A stretch of 53,580 nucleotides of DNA from an uncultured Pelagibacteraceae bacterium (GTDB lineage Bacteria; Pseudomonadota; Alphaproteobacteria; Pelagibacterales; Pelagibacteraceae). A model generated the notes under the pieces. That model did not search any database. It saw nothing but the letters and a program-made list of their open reading frames with translations, and was not told the DNA's origin. Every line of letters starts with the position of its first letter. The stretch's first letter is position 1. Below are positions 25,324 through 38,415 of the stretch, piece after piece. The position numbers and the translations under genes are program-made. The stretch is taken from assembly GCA_902558225.1 (NCBI GenBank), contig CACEDG010000007.1, positions 1-53,580 on the forward strand, given 5' to 3'.

Positions 25324-27198
25324 TTAAATCTCTAAATATCTTTTATCATCCATTGATTGTCTTATTTTGTGACGATCAATAATTAATTTGAATAATTTTT
25401 TTGCCATTGGAGCAGCTGTAGTACTTCCATTACCTCCATGCTCAACAATTATACTTAAAGCATACCTTGGATTTTTATATGGCCCAAATGCAACATATAA
25501 AGCATGATCTCTTTGTTCATAAGGAATTTCAAAAGTTTTAAGTTCTAATTCTCTTTCCTCCTCCGTAATTTTTTTAACTTGCGCGGTACCGGTTTTGCCA
25601 GCAAACTGATATTTTGGATCATCAATTCTTGAACGATAAGATGTACCCATGACCTCATTAGTAGAACCAAACATTGCATCCTTTACAATCTTAATATTTT
25701 TTGAATTTTCATAGAGAGGCATATATTTATCGATAGGTTGATCTTTTTTTTCATCACCTACAACTAGATATGGATATATTTTGTGTCCTCCATTAGCAAT
25801 TTGAGCAGTCATTAAACATAATTGAATTGGTGTGGTTTGAATATAACCTTGGCCAATTCCTGTAATAATTGTTTCTCCTAGCAACCATCCTTTTCCTAAC
25901 GCATTTTTTTTCCATTGAGTATTTGGGATTAATCCTTTTTTTTCTATTTCAAATAAATCACCAAAAACTTTTTCTCCTAGACCAAACTTTTTGGCAGTTG
26001 CGCTTAATTTATCTACTCCAAGCTTTCGGGCTATTTCATAAAAATAAGTATCACATGATTGTTTCATAGCGTTTCTTAAACTCACATAACCGTGACCCTT
26101 CTTTTTCCAACAGTGATAAGTCTGGCCATACATCTCTGTTTTTCCAGTGCATTTGACTGTAAAGTTTGTGTTTATAATTCCATTCTCTAAAGCGGATAAA
26201 GCCACAATTGGCTTTATAGTTGATCCTGGTGAATAATTTCCTTGTAAAGTTTTGTTTACTAAAGGTTTCATAGGATCATTTCTAATTAGTTGCCATTCAT
26301 CTTGACTAATACCAAAAACAAAAAGATTTGGATCAAATGAGGGAGATGAATGCATTGCTACGATTGCACCAGTATAAATATCCATAACACATATTGAACC
26401 GGCTTTTTCTTTTAACAGATCATTAGCTAATTTTTGAACTTCAGTGTCAATCGTAAGTCTCAAAGTTTTGCCTTTTCTTCCCTTCTGAAACTCTAATTGA
26501 CTAATTCTTCTTCCATAAGCATTAACCTCATATCTTTCAATATCGTTTGTGCCAATTAGTTTTTCTTCAAATGTTTTTTCTAATCCAACTTTTCCAACTT
26601 TGAGACCCGGCACAAAATTCTTTTTAATCGACTCAGTTGTTTCAATATCATTTTGATTAGCTTGGCTGACATAACCTATCAAATGTGTAAAGTTTTCTTT
26701 AAAAGGATAATTTCTAGAAATTGAAATTACAGGCTTAACACCATTTAAATCATATAAATGATTATTAATTTTAGAAAATTTTTGCCAACTTAAATTATCT
26801 GAGACAATTAGAGTTTCCCACGGTTTGATCTCGTTTTTCTTTTTTAAGACCTTTTTAAATTCTTTGTCAGATAATTCTAATAAATCTTTAATTCTATAAA
26901 TAACATACCTAAAATCATCTACTTGTTCTGGGATAACATGCAGTTGATACGCCTCAAAATTTCCAGCAATAACATTTCCAAAATAATCATGAAATTCACC
27001 TCTCACTGGTGCTAATTTCCATTCTCTAATTCTATTTTTATCTGAAAGAGTTAAATATTTTTTGTTTTCTTTTACTTGTAAGAAAAATAATCGACTGACT
27101 ATTCCCACCATAATAAAAAATTTGAATGAACCTGTAATGAACATTCTTCGATTTATAGAGTTAAGCTTCTTTACATTGTCACTTGATGAGTTAATCAT
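25324..27198 (-). CDS. mrdA: Penicillin-binding protein 2 (elongasome transpeptidase)
   Basis: The 624-residue class B PBP has one N-terminal membrane helix (about residues 20-42), a pedestal region and a transpeptidase domain. The active-site SxxK motif is STIK in NYSPGSTIKPIVAL near residue 325. The second motif is QSCDTYFYE and the third AGKTGTAQVKK. It cross-links peptidoglycan during side-wall growth together with RodA. It overlaps mreD by 8 bases and abuts rodA. Confidence 0.96.
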   Translation of the reverse strand: MINSSSDNVKKLNSINRRMFITGSFKFFIMVGIVSRLFFLQVKENKKYLTLSDKNRIREWKLAPVRGEFHDYFGNVIAGNFEAYQLHVIPEQVDDFRYVIYRIKDLLELSDKEFKKVLKKKNEIKPWETLIVSDNLSWQKFSKINNHLYDLNGVKPVISISRNYPFKENFTHLIGYVSQANQNDIETTESIKKNFVPGLKVGKVGLEKTFEEKLIGTNDIERYEVNAYGRRISQLEFQKGRKGKTLRLTIDTEVQKLANDLLKEKAGSICVMDIYTGAIVAMHSSPSFDPNLFVFGISQDEWQLIRNDPMKPLVNKTLQGNYSPGSTIKPIVALSALENGIINTNFTVKCTGKTEMYGQTYHCWKKKGHGYVSLRNAMKQSCDTYFYEIARKLGVDKLSATAKKFGLGEKVFGDLFEIEKKGLIPNTQWKKNALGKGWLLGETIITGIGQGYIQTTPIQLCLMTAQIANGGHKIYPYLVVGDEKKDQPIDKYMPLYENSKNIKIVKDAMFGSTNEVMGTSYRSRIDDPKYQFAGKTGTAQVKKITEEERELELKTFEIPYEQRDHALYVAFGPYKNPRYALSIIVEHGGNGSTTAAPMAKKLFKLIIDRHKIRQSMDDKRYLEI

Positions 27199-27700
27199 TT
27201 AAGCCTCTCATATAATATTTAAAGATCGACACAAAAATTATATAAAATGTGAAAGTAAAAAAAACGTTTACTAAATAAGACATTAAAATTAAATCAAATG
27301 AAAAAAATAATGTCAAAACTGTGTAATTTAGAGAATTTATTAAACTTATAATAAATAAAAAATAAAACCAATCTTTCACAGGATTTGGTCTAATTGTTAT
27401 ATTTCTTATGTAAGCTGCAGCAATACAAATTAAAAGATATGATAGACTACTGATACCTAAAGGTAATCCAACCACCGTATCATTGAATAATCCTGCAATA
27501 AAAACAAGAAAATAGTCAAAATGTTTAAAATCTTTTAAAGTGAAAAAAAATATTAAAATGAATGGAAAATTAAAAGAAAAATACTCAAGATTTAAGTAAT
27601 TCAAATCGAATTCATTTAATACAGATATATATAAAGCTAATATTGGTAACCAAGAATATAACTTTAAAAATGAACTTTTTGTTCTTAGACTAACCATCAT
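27191..27700 (-). CDS. mreD: Rod-shape protein MreD
   Basis: The 169-residue integral membrane protein has five or six hydrophobic helices and the short motif LFNDTVVGLPLGISSLSYLL, typical of MreD. It belongs to the elongasome and its molecular role is poorly defined. It overlaps mreC by 11 bases and mrdA by 8. Sequence conservation in this family is low, but position and topology make the call secure. Confidence 0.9.
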   Translation of the reverse strand: MMVSLRTKSSFLKLYSWLPILALYISVLNEFDLNYLNLEYFSFNFPFILIFFFTLKDFKHFDYFLVFIAGLFNDTVVGLPLGISSLSYLLICIAAAYIRNITIRPNPVKDWFYFLFIISLINSLNYTVLTLFFSFDLILMSYLVNVFFTFTFYIIFVSIFKYYMRGLND

Positions 27701-28919
27701 TTGCTCCTTTGCTTAAAACACACGACTTATACTCAAGAGTACCTACAATAAAGCCATCGGTATTCAAAAATGTTCTTCTACACTTATGTCCGTGCTTTAA
27801 ATTAAGTTTGAGGAAATCTAATTCTTGATTATCAATATCGAATTGATTTATTGTTTTTTTTTGAGATAAAATCTGATTGTTAAGATTTGAGACTTTAAAA
27901 TTTAAATCATTGATCTCGTTTTTTAAAATTTCATTTTCCTCTTGAAATTTTCTATTTGTCTCCTCAATAATTTTTAATTCATCCTCTAGAATTTTTAATT
28001 TTACATTTAAAGGATTATTGGTTTCATCATTATTTTCAGCTATCTTTTCTTCAGGTTTAATTATTTCAGTTTTAGTAATTACCTCGGCAAATACATATTT
28101 TAATTGAGTAAAATCACTATAAAACTCAACTTTATACTCATTAATGGAACCTCCACTGAAAGATTGCAATTTTCCAATAGGTACACCGCTTTTAAAAATT
28201 GCACCTGTACCAGAAGTATAAACTATACTGTCATCAACTAACGTATCTGAAAGACCTGATTGAATATATTTAATTTGACCATAGTCAGATCCTGAGCCTG
28301 TAACAATTGCTTGAATATTTTGCGGTGCAATAGTTACTGGAACATTCGAATTAAGGTCTGATAATAATAAAACTCTAGATGTTTTATAATTGACCTCAAT
28401 TACTCTTCCAACTAAATACGATTGATCATAAATATTTGTTCCAATTTTGATTTTATCTTTACTTCCTTTGTTAATAATTATGCTCTTTAAAAAAGGACTA
28501 TCATGATCAACAATTATTTTTGCTAATATCTTATCTGAACTCAGTGCATAATCGTTAATTAATTCTTTTAACTCTTTATTTTCAAATTGTATTATTTCAT
28601 TAGATACATAATTTGATTTTAAGTTTTCTAATTCAATAATATTTTTTTTATATCTATTAAAAAAAGTTGTGTACTCAGATGTTTGAATAAAAGCATTTTT
28701 AATTAGATTTTCAGGTATAGAAACAATAAAGGAGGATCTGTATACAATCTCATTAATACCTACCTTAAGATATTTTATAATTCTAAAATCTAAACTTGAT
28801 AGAACAATTACAAATATCGATATAGATAATAATGTCAGTAATGAAAATTTTTGCTTGGTGCTCTTTTTTAAAAAAGCAGATCTAATTGCAATTATAAAAT
28901 CATCTCTGCTTGCTGCCAT
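27690..28919 (-). CDS. mreC: Rod-shape protein MreC, with long C-terminal coiled coil
   Basis: The 409-residue bitopic protein has a membrane helix at about residues 25-43 and a first coiled coil. The periplasmic MreC beta domains follow (ILAKIIVDHDSPFLKSIIIN, then YLVGRVIEVNYKTSRVLLL). After about residue 290 comes an extra acidic linker and a second coiled coil (about 300-375), ending in a segment with two cysteines. MreC links MreB to PBP2. The C-terminal coil makes the protein longer than minimal MreC. It starts 5 bases after mreB and overlaps mreD. Confidence 0.93.
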   Translation of the reverse strand: MAASRDDFIIAIRSAFLKKSTKQKFSLLTLLSISIFVIVLSSLDFRIIKYLKVGINEIVYRSSFIVSIPENLIKNAFIQTSEYTTFFNRYKKNIIELENLKSNYVSNEIIQFENKELKELINDYALSSDKILAKIIVDHDSPFLKSIIINKGSKDKIKIGTNIYDQSYLVGRVIEVNYKTSRVLLLSDLNSNVPVTIAPQNIQAIVTGSGSDYGQIKYIQSGLSDTLVDDSIVYTSGTGAIFKSGVPIGKLQSFSGGSINEYKVEFYSDFTQLKYVFAEVITKTEIIKPEEKIAENNDETNNPLNVKLKILEDELKIIEETNRKFQEENEILKNEINDLNFKVSNLNNQILSQKKTINQFDIDNQELDFLKLNLKHGHKCRRTFLNTDGFIVGTLEYKSCVLSKGANDG

Positions 28920-28924
28920 CGCTC

Positions 28925-31536
<2,612 letters not shown>

Positions 31537-31618
31537 AATTTTTCTTAAGTGAAATATACAACCTCTCGTTTAGATTGCAAAATAAAATAGCTTATTTGTC
31601 CCAATTTGGAACTAAAAT

Positions 31619-32650
<1,032 letters not shown>

Positions 32651-32657
32651 CTAATTA

Positions 32658-33206
32658 TTAGTTAAATATTTTTTCACCTCTTGTCATTGCAACAGCACCA
32701 GTTCTTGAGACGCTTACAAGTCCGAGTTTTTTTAAATTTTTTGCCATTTTATCTATTTCTCTTCTTAAAGCCGTTATTTGAATAACATTTGATTTTTTTG
32801 TTTTATCCAATATTACAGCATCATATTTTTTACAAGCACTAATAGCTTTTTTGATTTTAGAAGAATTTCCAACAATCTTAAAAAGAGCCATTTCCTTAAA
32901 GATTACGCCTTTATCATCCCTTTTGAAATCAGCAACTTTATGAACCGGAACGAGTTTTTTCAGTTGTAGTTTAATTTGATCAATTACTTGTGGGGTTCCT
33001 GTGGTTACAATAGTAATTCTTGAAATATTCTTTTTAGCATCAACCTCTGCTACAGCTAAAGATTCAATATTATATCCTCTTCCAGAAAATAACCCTACTA
33101 CTCTAGCTAGTACACCTGCCTCGTTATCAACCCAAACAACAATTATATGTGTATCTGATTTTTCTTTTTTAGTAGGAACGCTGTATGCTGATTTAGGATT
33201 TGCCAT
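32658..33206 (-). CDS. ilvN: Acetolactate synthase small (regulatory) subunit
   Basis: The 182-residue protein starts with an ACT domain (about residues 18-95, DTHIIVVWVDNEAGVLARVV and GRGYNIESLAV) that binds valine for feedback control. The C-terminal ALS small-subunit domain (about 100-175) activates the large subunit. It starts 2 bases after ilvB and precedes ilvC by 16 bases. It has the longer form typical of ilvH/ilvN in this class. Confidence 0.95.
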   Translation of the reverse strand: MANPKSAYSVPTKKEKSDTHIIVVWVDNEAGVLARVVGLFSGRGYNIESLAVAEVDAKKNISRITIVTTGTPQVIDQIKLQLKKLVPVHKVADFKRDDKGVIFKEMALFKIVGNSSKIKKAISACKKYDAVILDKTKKSNVIQITALRREIDKMAKNLKKLGLVSVSRTGAVAMTRGEKIFN

Positions 33207-33208
33207 GA

Positions 33209-34975
33209 CTAAACTAAAGCTTTGCCTTTTCCAGTAATTTTATTTTCATCCTTATCACTTGGTCCTAGAATCATTTGATTATGAGGTTTACCAGAAGGTA
33301 TCATTGGAAAACAATTTTCGTTAGGATCTACTCTACAATCAAAAATTACTGGTCCATCAAATTGAACCATTTCGTTTATCTTTTCGTCTAATTCATCTGG
33401 TTTTTCGGCAATTATTCCTTTGCAACCATAAGCTTCAGCTAATTTAATAAAGTCTGGCAGTGCTTCAGAATAACTCTCAGAATAATTCTTTTCATGTAAT
33501 AATTCCTGCCACTGTCTAACCATACCCATGTATTGATTGTTTAAAATGAATATTTTTATAGGTAAATTGTATTGAACTGCTGTTGACATTTCTTGCATCG
33601 TCATCAAAACTGAAGCCTCACCTGCTATATCGATAACAAGTTTTTTTGGATGGGCAATTTGAACTCCCACAGCAGCTGGTAATCCATACCCCATTGTGCC
33701 AAGTCCTCCCGAAGTCATCCACCTATTTGGTTTATTAAACTTATAATGTTGCGCTGCCCACATTTGATGTTGTCCAACTTCTGTTGTTATAAATACATCG
33801 TTATTTTTAGTGAGTTCATAAAGTCGTTGAACAGCGTGTTGAGGTTTAATTGTTTGATCACTATTTTTAAAATGTAATGAATTTTTTGTTCTCCATTTTT
33901 GAATTTGTTCCCACCAATTAGAAATATTTTGCTTATTCGATTTTTTGAAATCATGATTTTTTTTCTTAAAAGTTTTATTGATAGATTTTAAAACTTCTTT
34001 AACATCCCCAACTAATGCTAAATCAACTTTGATTATCTTGTTAATAGATGAAGGGTCAATATCTATATGAACTTTTTTTGATTTTGGAGAAAATTCATCT
34101 ATCTTTCCAGTAATTCTGTCATCAAATCTTGCACCAATGTTTATCAAAAGATCACAATCATGCATCGCGTTATTAGCTTCGTAGGTACCGTGCATCCCAA
34201 GCATTCCTAAAAATTGATTATCATCTCCAGGATATGCTCCTAGTCCTTGTAAAGTTGATGTTATTGGAAAACCCGTTGATTGAACAAATTCTCTTAAAGC
34301 TTCACTGGCCTCTGGCCCTGAGTTAATTACTCCTCCTCCAGAATAAATTATTGGTTTTTTCGATTTATTTATTAATTGAATCAAATTATCGATATCTTTT
34401 TGTGAATAATAATTTTTTGATTTGCCATTCAGTTTTTTTTCAATTTTAGGTTTTGAATAAGTTGCTTTTGCAAACTGTATATCTTTAGGAATATCTACTA
34501 ATACTGGTCCAGGTCTCCCAGTTGTAGCAACTTTAAAAGCTTCGTGAATAATTTTTGATAAATCTTTTATATCTTTTACTAACCAATTATGTTTTGTACA
34601 CGGTCTAGTAATTCCAGTAGTGTCGCATTCTTGAAAAGCATCTGTACCAATTAAATGTGTTGGTACTTGACCTGAAATACAAACTAAAGGAACAGAGTCC
34701 ATATACGCATCAGTTAAAGCTGTAACAACATTAGTTGCTCCAGGCCCGGATGTTACTAAAACAACACCAGGCTTACCTGATGATCTAGCATAACCTTCTG
34801 CCGCATGTCCTGCACCTTGTTCGTGTCTTACTAGGATATGCTTAATAGAACTGTGATTTTTTAATTCATCGTATATTGGTAATACAGCTCCACCAGGATA
34901 ACCAAAAATATGCTCAACCTCTTGATCTTCAAAACATTTAAAAACAATTTCAGCACCTGAATATAATTTAGACAT
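33209..34975 (-). CDS. ilvB: Acetolactate synthase large (catalytic) subunit
   Basis: The 588-residue TPP enzyme makes acetolactate, the entry to valine, leucine and isoleucine synthesis. The N-terminal TPP domain has YPGGAVLPIYDEL and the catalytic Glu in RHEQGAGHAAEGYARSSG. A central FAD-binding domain follows. The C-terminal TPP/Mg motif reads DIAGEAS...NNQYMGMVRQW, with Glu where Asp is usual in GDG/GDA. It is the first of the ilvB-N-C-leuA run, 53 bases after miaA. No attenuator-like leader peptide was seen upstream. Confidence 0.96.
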   Translation of the reverse strand: MSKLYSGAEIVFKCFEDQEVEHIFGYPGGAVLPIYDELKNHSSIKHILVRHEQGAGHAAEGYARSSGKPGVVLVTSGPGATNVVTALTDAYMDSVPLVCISGQVPTHLIGTDAFQECDTTGITRPCTKHNWLVKDIKDLSKIIHEAFKVATTGRPGPVLVDIPKDIQFAKATYSKPKIEKKLNGKSKNYYSQKDIDNLIQLINKSKKPIIYSGGGVINSGPEASEALREFVQSTGFPITSTLQGLGAYPGDDNQFLGMLGMHGTYEANNAMHDCDLLINIGARFDDRITGKIDEFSPKSKKVHIDIDPSSINKIIKVDLALVGDVKEVLKSINKTFKKKNHDFKKSNKQNISNWWEQIQKWRTKNSLHFKNSDQTIKPQHAVQRLYELTKNNDVFITTEVGQHQMWAAQHYKFNKPNRWMTSGGLGTMGYGLPAAVGVQIAHPKKLVIDIAGEASVLMTMQEMSTAVQYNLPIKIFILNNQYMGMVRQWQELLHEKNYSESYSEALPDFIKLAEAYGCKGIIAEKPDELDEKINEMVQFDGPVIFDCRVDPNENCFPMIPSGKPHNQMILGPSDKDENKITGKGKALV

Positions 34976-35028
34976 TTATGCAATCTAGCTGAAGTTGTCC
35001 TAATAGGTCAAGGCTAACTAGGAAATAT

Positions 35029-35937
35029 CTATATTTTTTTTAAAAATACCTTAAGACCACTCGATTTGATTTTGTTCCAATCTGACATATTTCCTCTTGC
35101 CCAAGTGGTTTGTCTTTTAGCGTATTGCCTTGTCTTTATTGATATTTTATCAATTACGTCCTCAATTTTAATTTTTTTCATAATAAATTCTTTTATTTCG
35201 TTGATACCAATTGCTTTATTAGCGCTTTTTACCTTTGGAACTTTAAGTTTCATAAATTTTTTAACCTCACTTACAGCTCCATTATCAAGCATATCAACAG
35301 CTCTTTCTTTTATTCTAACTAAAAGATCAGTTCTAGGGAAATCAATATATATTTTAAAAAAATCATTTTTCTCAAATTCAGACTTAGTGTTTTTAAACCA
35401 TTCATACATTGATTTATTAGTAAACTTTTTTATTTCATAGGCTCTAATCACTCTTTGAGTATCTGATTGAATTAAATGATTTCTTACCAGTGGATCTTCT
35501 TTAATTAATCGTAAAAAAAATTTTTTTGCACCAAGATTTTTATGAAGAGCTCTTATTTTTTTTCTAAATTGCACAGGTATTTTTGGGAAATTTACCAAAC
35601 CTTCTGTTAGAGCTTTAAAATATAATCCTGTGCCACCTACTAAAATTGGAATTTTACCTCTTTTCTTAACCTCAAAAATTTTTTTTTGTGCAAGTTTGAG
35701 CCAATCACCTGTTGAAAAATTTTTCTTAACACTTTGAAATCCGTATAAATGATGTTTGATTTTATTAATGTCTTCTTTTTGGGGTCTAGCTGATAAAACT
35801 TTCAATTCTTTGTAAACTTGCATGCTATCTGCGTTAATTATCTCGCCATCTATTTTTTGTGCAAGTTTTAAAGCGAATTTAGATTTTCCTGATGCAGTTG
35901 GTCCATATATTAGAATAATTTTGGATTCTAAATCCAT
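35029..35937 (-). CDS. miaA: tRNA dimethylallyltransferase MiaA
   Basis: The 302-residue enzyme transfers a dimethylallyl group to A37 of UNN-reading tRNAs. The P-loop GPTASGKS is at residues 12-19. Substrate motifs are NADSMQVYKEL and ILVGGTGLYFKALTEG. The swinging segment QSDTQRVIRAYEI and the tRNA-binding TRQYAKRQTTWARGN near the C-terminus are all intact. The gene starts 3 bases after the DegP-type protease. Confidence 0.95.
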   Translation of the reverse strand: MDLESKIILIYGPTASGKSKFALKLAQKIDGEIINADSMQVYKELKVLSARPQKEDINKIKHHLYGFQSVKKNFSTGDWLKLAQKKIFEVKKRGKIPILVGGTGLYFKALTEGLVNFPKIPVQFRKKIRALHKNLGAKKFFLRLIKEDPLVRNHLIQSDTQRVIRAYEIKKFTNKSMYEWFKNTKSEFEKNDFFKIYIDFPRTDLLVRIKERAVDMLDNGAVSEVKKFMKLKVPKVKSANKAIGINEIKEFIMKKIKIEDVIDKISIKTRQYAKRQTTWARGNMSDWNKIKSSGLKVFLKKI

Positions 35938-35940
35938 CGA

Positions 35941-37347
35941 TTAATCTAATTTAACACCAATATATCTTCTTTGATTCTGGCTGTTATATATTACAAGTAA
36001 AATTGTTTTTTGACTGCTACTCAATACTCGTTTTACGATTTGAATTAAGTCATTAGAAGTTCTAATTTTTTTCTTTTGAGCCTCAAGAATAATACTATTT
36101 ACCTCTATCGAATTTACCAAAGGACTATCATTCTCAATTTTAGTAATGACTAATCCAGATGTCTGATTTGGTAAGTTTCTTGTTTTAATATCATCCTTAG
36201 TAAGTTTTCTTACTGTAATTTTTAAATTTTCAATTTTTGTTTCTTTTAAAGTTTCTTTTTTTTCACTGACTTTAAAGTCTTCTGAAGTTTCTAATCTACC
36301 GAGTGTAATATTTTTAACTATTTCTTTTTTATCTCTCCAGATAATAACTTTAACATTTTTTCCAACTTCGGTTCTAGCAACGATAATTGGAAGTTCTTTC
36401 ATCTGTTTAATTTTTTCACCATTAAACTCAAGAATAATATCTCCTGATTTAACTCCTGCCTTTTCCGACGGACTATTAGGAGCAACACTTGCAACTAAAG
36501 CACCTCTTGGTTCATCAAGTTTTTCAACCTCAGCAATTTCTTTTGTAACATCTTGTATTCTAACACCTAGCCAACCTCTTTTTGTTTCACCAAATTCGAT
36601 TAGTTGTTTGATGACAGCTTTTGCACTGTTAGATGGTATAGAAAAACCAATTCCAATTGAACCACTTCTACCCAGTATTGCAGTATTAATTCCAATAACA
36701 TCTCCATTCATATCAAATAATGGTCCACCGGAATTTCCAGAATTTATTGATGCATCGGTTTGAATATAATCTTCATATCTTGTTAAACCAATTGATCTAT
36801 TTCTAGCAGAAATAATTCCAGATGTAACTGTACCTCCTAAACCAAATGGATTTCCAATGGCAATTACCCAGTCTCCTATTCTTGCTTTATCAGAGTCACC
36901 AAATTTTACAGGCGTAAATTTTTCATTAGTCTCTAATTGTAAAACAGCTATATCTGATAATGGGTCTGCACCTATTACTTTTGCTTTAAATTCTTTATCA
37001 CCATTAACTCTGACAATGATGTCCTCTGCATCAGCAATTACATGATTATTTGTAACAACAATTCCCTTCTCATCAATAATAAAACCAGAGCCGAGTGCTG
37101 ATGATTTTCTTTCTTGCGGTGTTCCAAATTCTTTAAACATATCTTCAAAAGGGGAACCTGGAGGAAATTGAAATGGAAAAGGATTTGATTGGGTTGTTAT
37201 AATAGTAGTTGTTGAAATATTAACCACTGATGGCATTAATTTTTCTGCTAAATCCGCAAAAGAAGCTGGAGCCTCTCTAGATAATGAATTTAAAGAGAAG
37301 CTTAGAGTAAAAATAATACCTATAAATAATGTCTTAATTTTATTCAT
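35941..37347 (-). CDS. Periplasmic DegP/HtrA-family serine protease
   Basis: The 468-residue quality-control protease has a signal peptide (about residues 1-23). The trypsin-like domain carries the triad H102 (VVTNNHVIAD), D132 (DPLSDIAVLQL) and S206 (SINSGNSGGPLF). Two PDZ domains follow, the first at about 250-345 and a more divergent second at about 375-465. This resembles Do-family DegP/MucD enzymes that degrade or refold envelope proteins. It lies just after hflK-hflC and the DUF2065 gene, an arrangement common in Proteobacteria. Confidence 0.94.
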   Translation of the reverse strand: MNKIKTLFIGIIFTLSFSLNSLSREAPASFADLAEKLMPSVVNISTTTIITTQSNPFPFQFPPGSPFEDMFKEFGTPQERKSSALGSGFIIDEKGIVVTNNHVIADAEDIIVRVNGDKEFKAKVIGADPLSDIAVLQLETNEKFTPVKFGDSDKARIGDWVIAIGNPFGLGGTVTSGIISARNRSIGLTRYEDYIQTDASINSGNSGGPLFDMNGDVIGINTAILGRSGSIGIGFSIPSNSAKAVIKQLIEFGETKRGWLGVRIQDVTKEIAEVEKLDEPRGALVASVAPNSPSEKAGVKSGDIILEFNGEKIKQMKELPIIVARTEVGKNVKVIIWRDKKEIVKNITLGRLETSEDFKVSEKKETLKETKIENLKITVRKLTKDDIKTRNLPNQTSGLVITKIENDSPLVNSIEVNSIILEAQKKKIRTSNDLIQIVKRVLSSSQKTILLVIYNSQNQRRYIGVKLD

Positions 37348-37348
37348 C

Positions 37349-37534
37349 TCAAGTTTTAATAAAGTAAACTATTATAAATCCTATAATTGCAAAAATTAAT
37401 CCTCCAGTTCTTAATTGACTAGCTGGAATTAATTCTAATTTTTTAAGCATATTTTTCATTTTTGCTGGAAATATGGCATATAAAATACCCTCAATGAATA
37501 AGAATAGACCAAATGCAATGATCAATTCCTTCAT
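37349..37534 (-). CDS. DUF2065 (YjeT-like) small membrane protein
   Basis: The 61-residue protein has two hydrophobic helices (about residues 2-20 and 41-60) around a basic loop (AKMKNMLKKLELIP). It matches the YjeT/DUF2065 pattern, including the final LRTGGLIFAIIGFI. I start it at ATG 37534 rather than the far upstream frame start at 37588. This removes a 47-base overlap with hflC and leaves a 7-base gap. Position between hflC and the DegP-type gene is typical of the family. Function is unknown. Confidence 0.82.
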   Translation of the reverse strand: MKELIIAFGLFLFIEGILYAIFPAKMKNMLKKLELIPASQLRTGGLIFAIIGFIIVYFIKT

Positions 37535-37541
37535 ATTAAAA

Positions 37542-38411
37542 CTATTCTGTTTTTGGTTTGATGTTCCCAAAAAATTTAAAGAACTCACTATCTGGAGATA
37601 AAATCAATGACGTTTCTCCACCAATCAAGGCCTTTTCGTATGCTTGCATAGCTCTGTAAAAAGCGAAAAATTCTGGATCTTGTCCAAATGCACTGGCAAA
37701 AATATTGTTTCTCTTACCGTCCCCTTCACCTTTCATTATTTCCGACTTCTTTTGTGCATCAGCTAAAATAACAGTTACCTCTTTGTCCGCAGTCGAAGTA
37801 ATTGTTACAGCCATCTCAGCACCTCTTGCTCTAAATTCTTTTGCTTCTCTCTCCCTTTCAGTTTGCATTCTTCTAAAAATTGCATCACTGTTAGCTTGTG
37901 GAAGATCTGCTCTCTTAATTCTCACATCAACTATTTTTATTCCAAAATTTTCAGCTTCTGTATTAACACCCTCTTGAATTAAAGCCATTTGTTTAGTTCT
38001 ATCTTCTGATAGAAGAGTTTGTAATTCTTGTTGACCCAGAACGTTCCTAATTCTTGAATTTATAATTGTTGCTAATCTTGATCTTGCAACTCTTTCATTT
38101 CCAACAGAAATGTAAAATTTAAGTGGATCAACTATTTGGAATCTCGCAAATGCATCAACTATTAATCTTTTTTGGTCTGATGCAATAACCTCTTCAGGTG
38201 GTGTATCCAAGTTTAAAATTCTCTTATCTAAATAAACAACGTTTTGAATAAATGGAATTTTAAAATTCAATCCTGGTTTTAAAATTATTCTTTTTGGATC
38301 ACCAAATTGAAGAACTATTGCTTGATTTACTTCTTTAACAATAAAAATTGAAAAGAATGCAACAGCAGCAAGTGCAACTAAAGCTCCAGCAATTATCTTT
38401 CCACCTTTCAT
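37542..38411 (-). CDS. hflC: HflC, SPFH-domain partner of HflK
   Basis: The 289-residue protein has one N-terminal membrane helix (about 6-27) and a periplasmic SPFH/band-7 domain (EVNQAIVLQFGDPKRIILKP onward). The coiled-coil region ERVARSRLATIINSRIRNVL and RRMQTEREREAKEFRARGAE follows. HflK and HflC form a cage around the FtsH protease and modulate membrane-protein degradation. It starts 4 bases after hflK. Confidence 0.95.
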   Translation of the reverse strand: MKGGKIIAGALVALAAVAFFSIFIVKEVNQAIVLQFGDPKRIILKPGLNFKIPFIQNVVYLDKRILNLDTPPEEVIASDQKRLIVDAFARFQIVDPLKFYISVGNERVARSRLATIINSRIRNVLGQQELQTLLSEDRTKQMALIQEGVNTEAENFGIKIVDVRIKRADLPQANSDAIFRRMQTEREREAKEFRARGAEMAVTITSTADKEVTVILADAQKKSEIMKGEGDGKRNNIFASAFGQDPEFFAFYRAMQAYEKALIGGETSLILSPDSEFFKFFGNIKPKTE

Positions 38412-38415
38412 ATTA

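Noticed and set aside
31537..31618. 82-base gap between ilvC and leuA searched for a leader peptide or riboswitch
   Set aside because: No run of Leu or branched-chain codons, no convincing hairpin and no T-box-like element was seen.
35066..35440. Plus-strand open frame of 124 codons with hydrophobic content
   Set aside because: It is antisense to miaA, and hydrophobicity is expected from the complement of lysine-rich AT-rich coding sequence.
37535..37588. Longer DUF2065 start overlapping hflC by 47 bases
   Set aside because: The extra residues are unlike the family, and ATG at 37534 gives the normal length and spacing.
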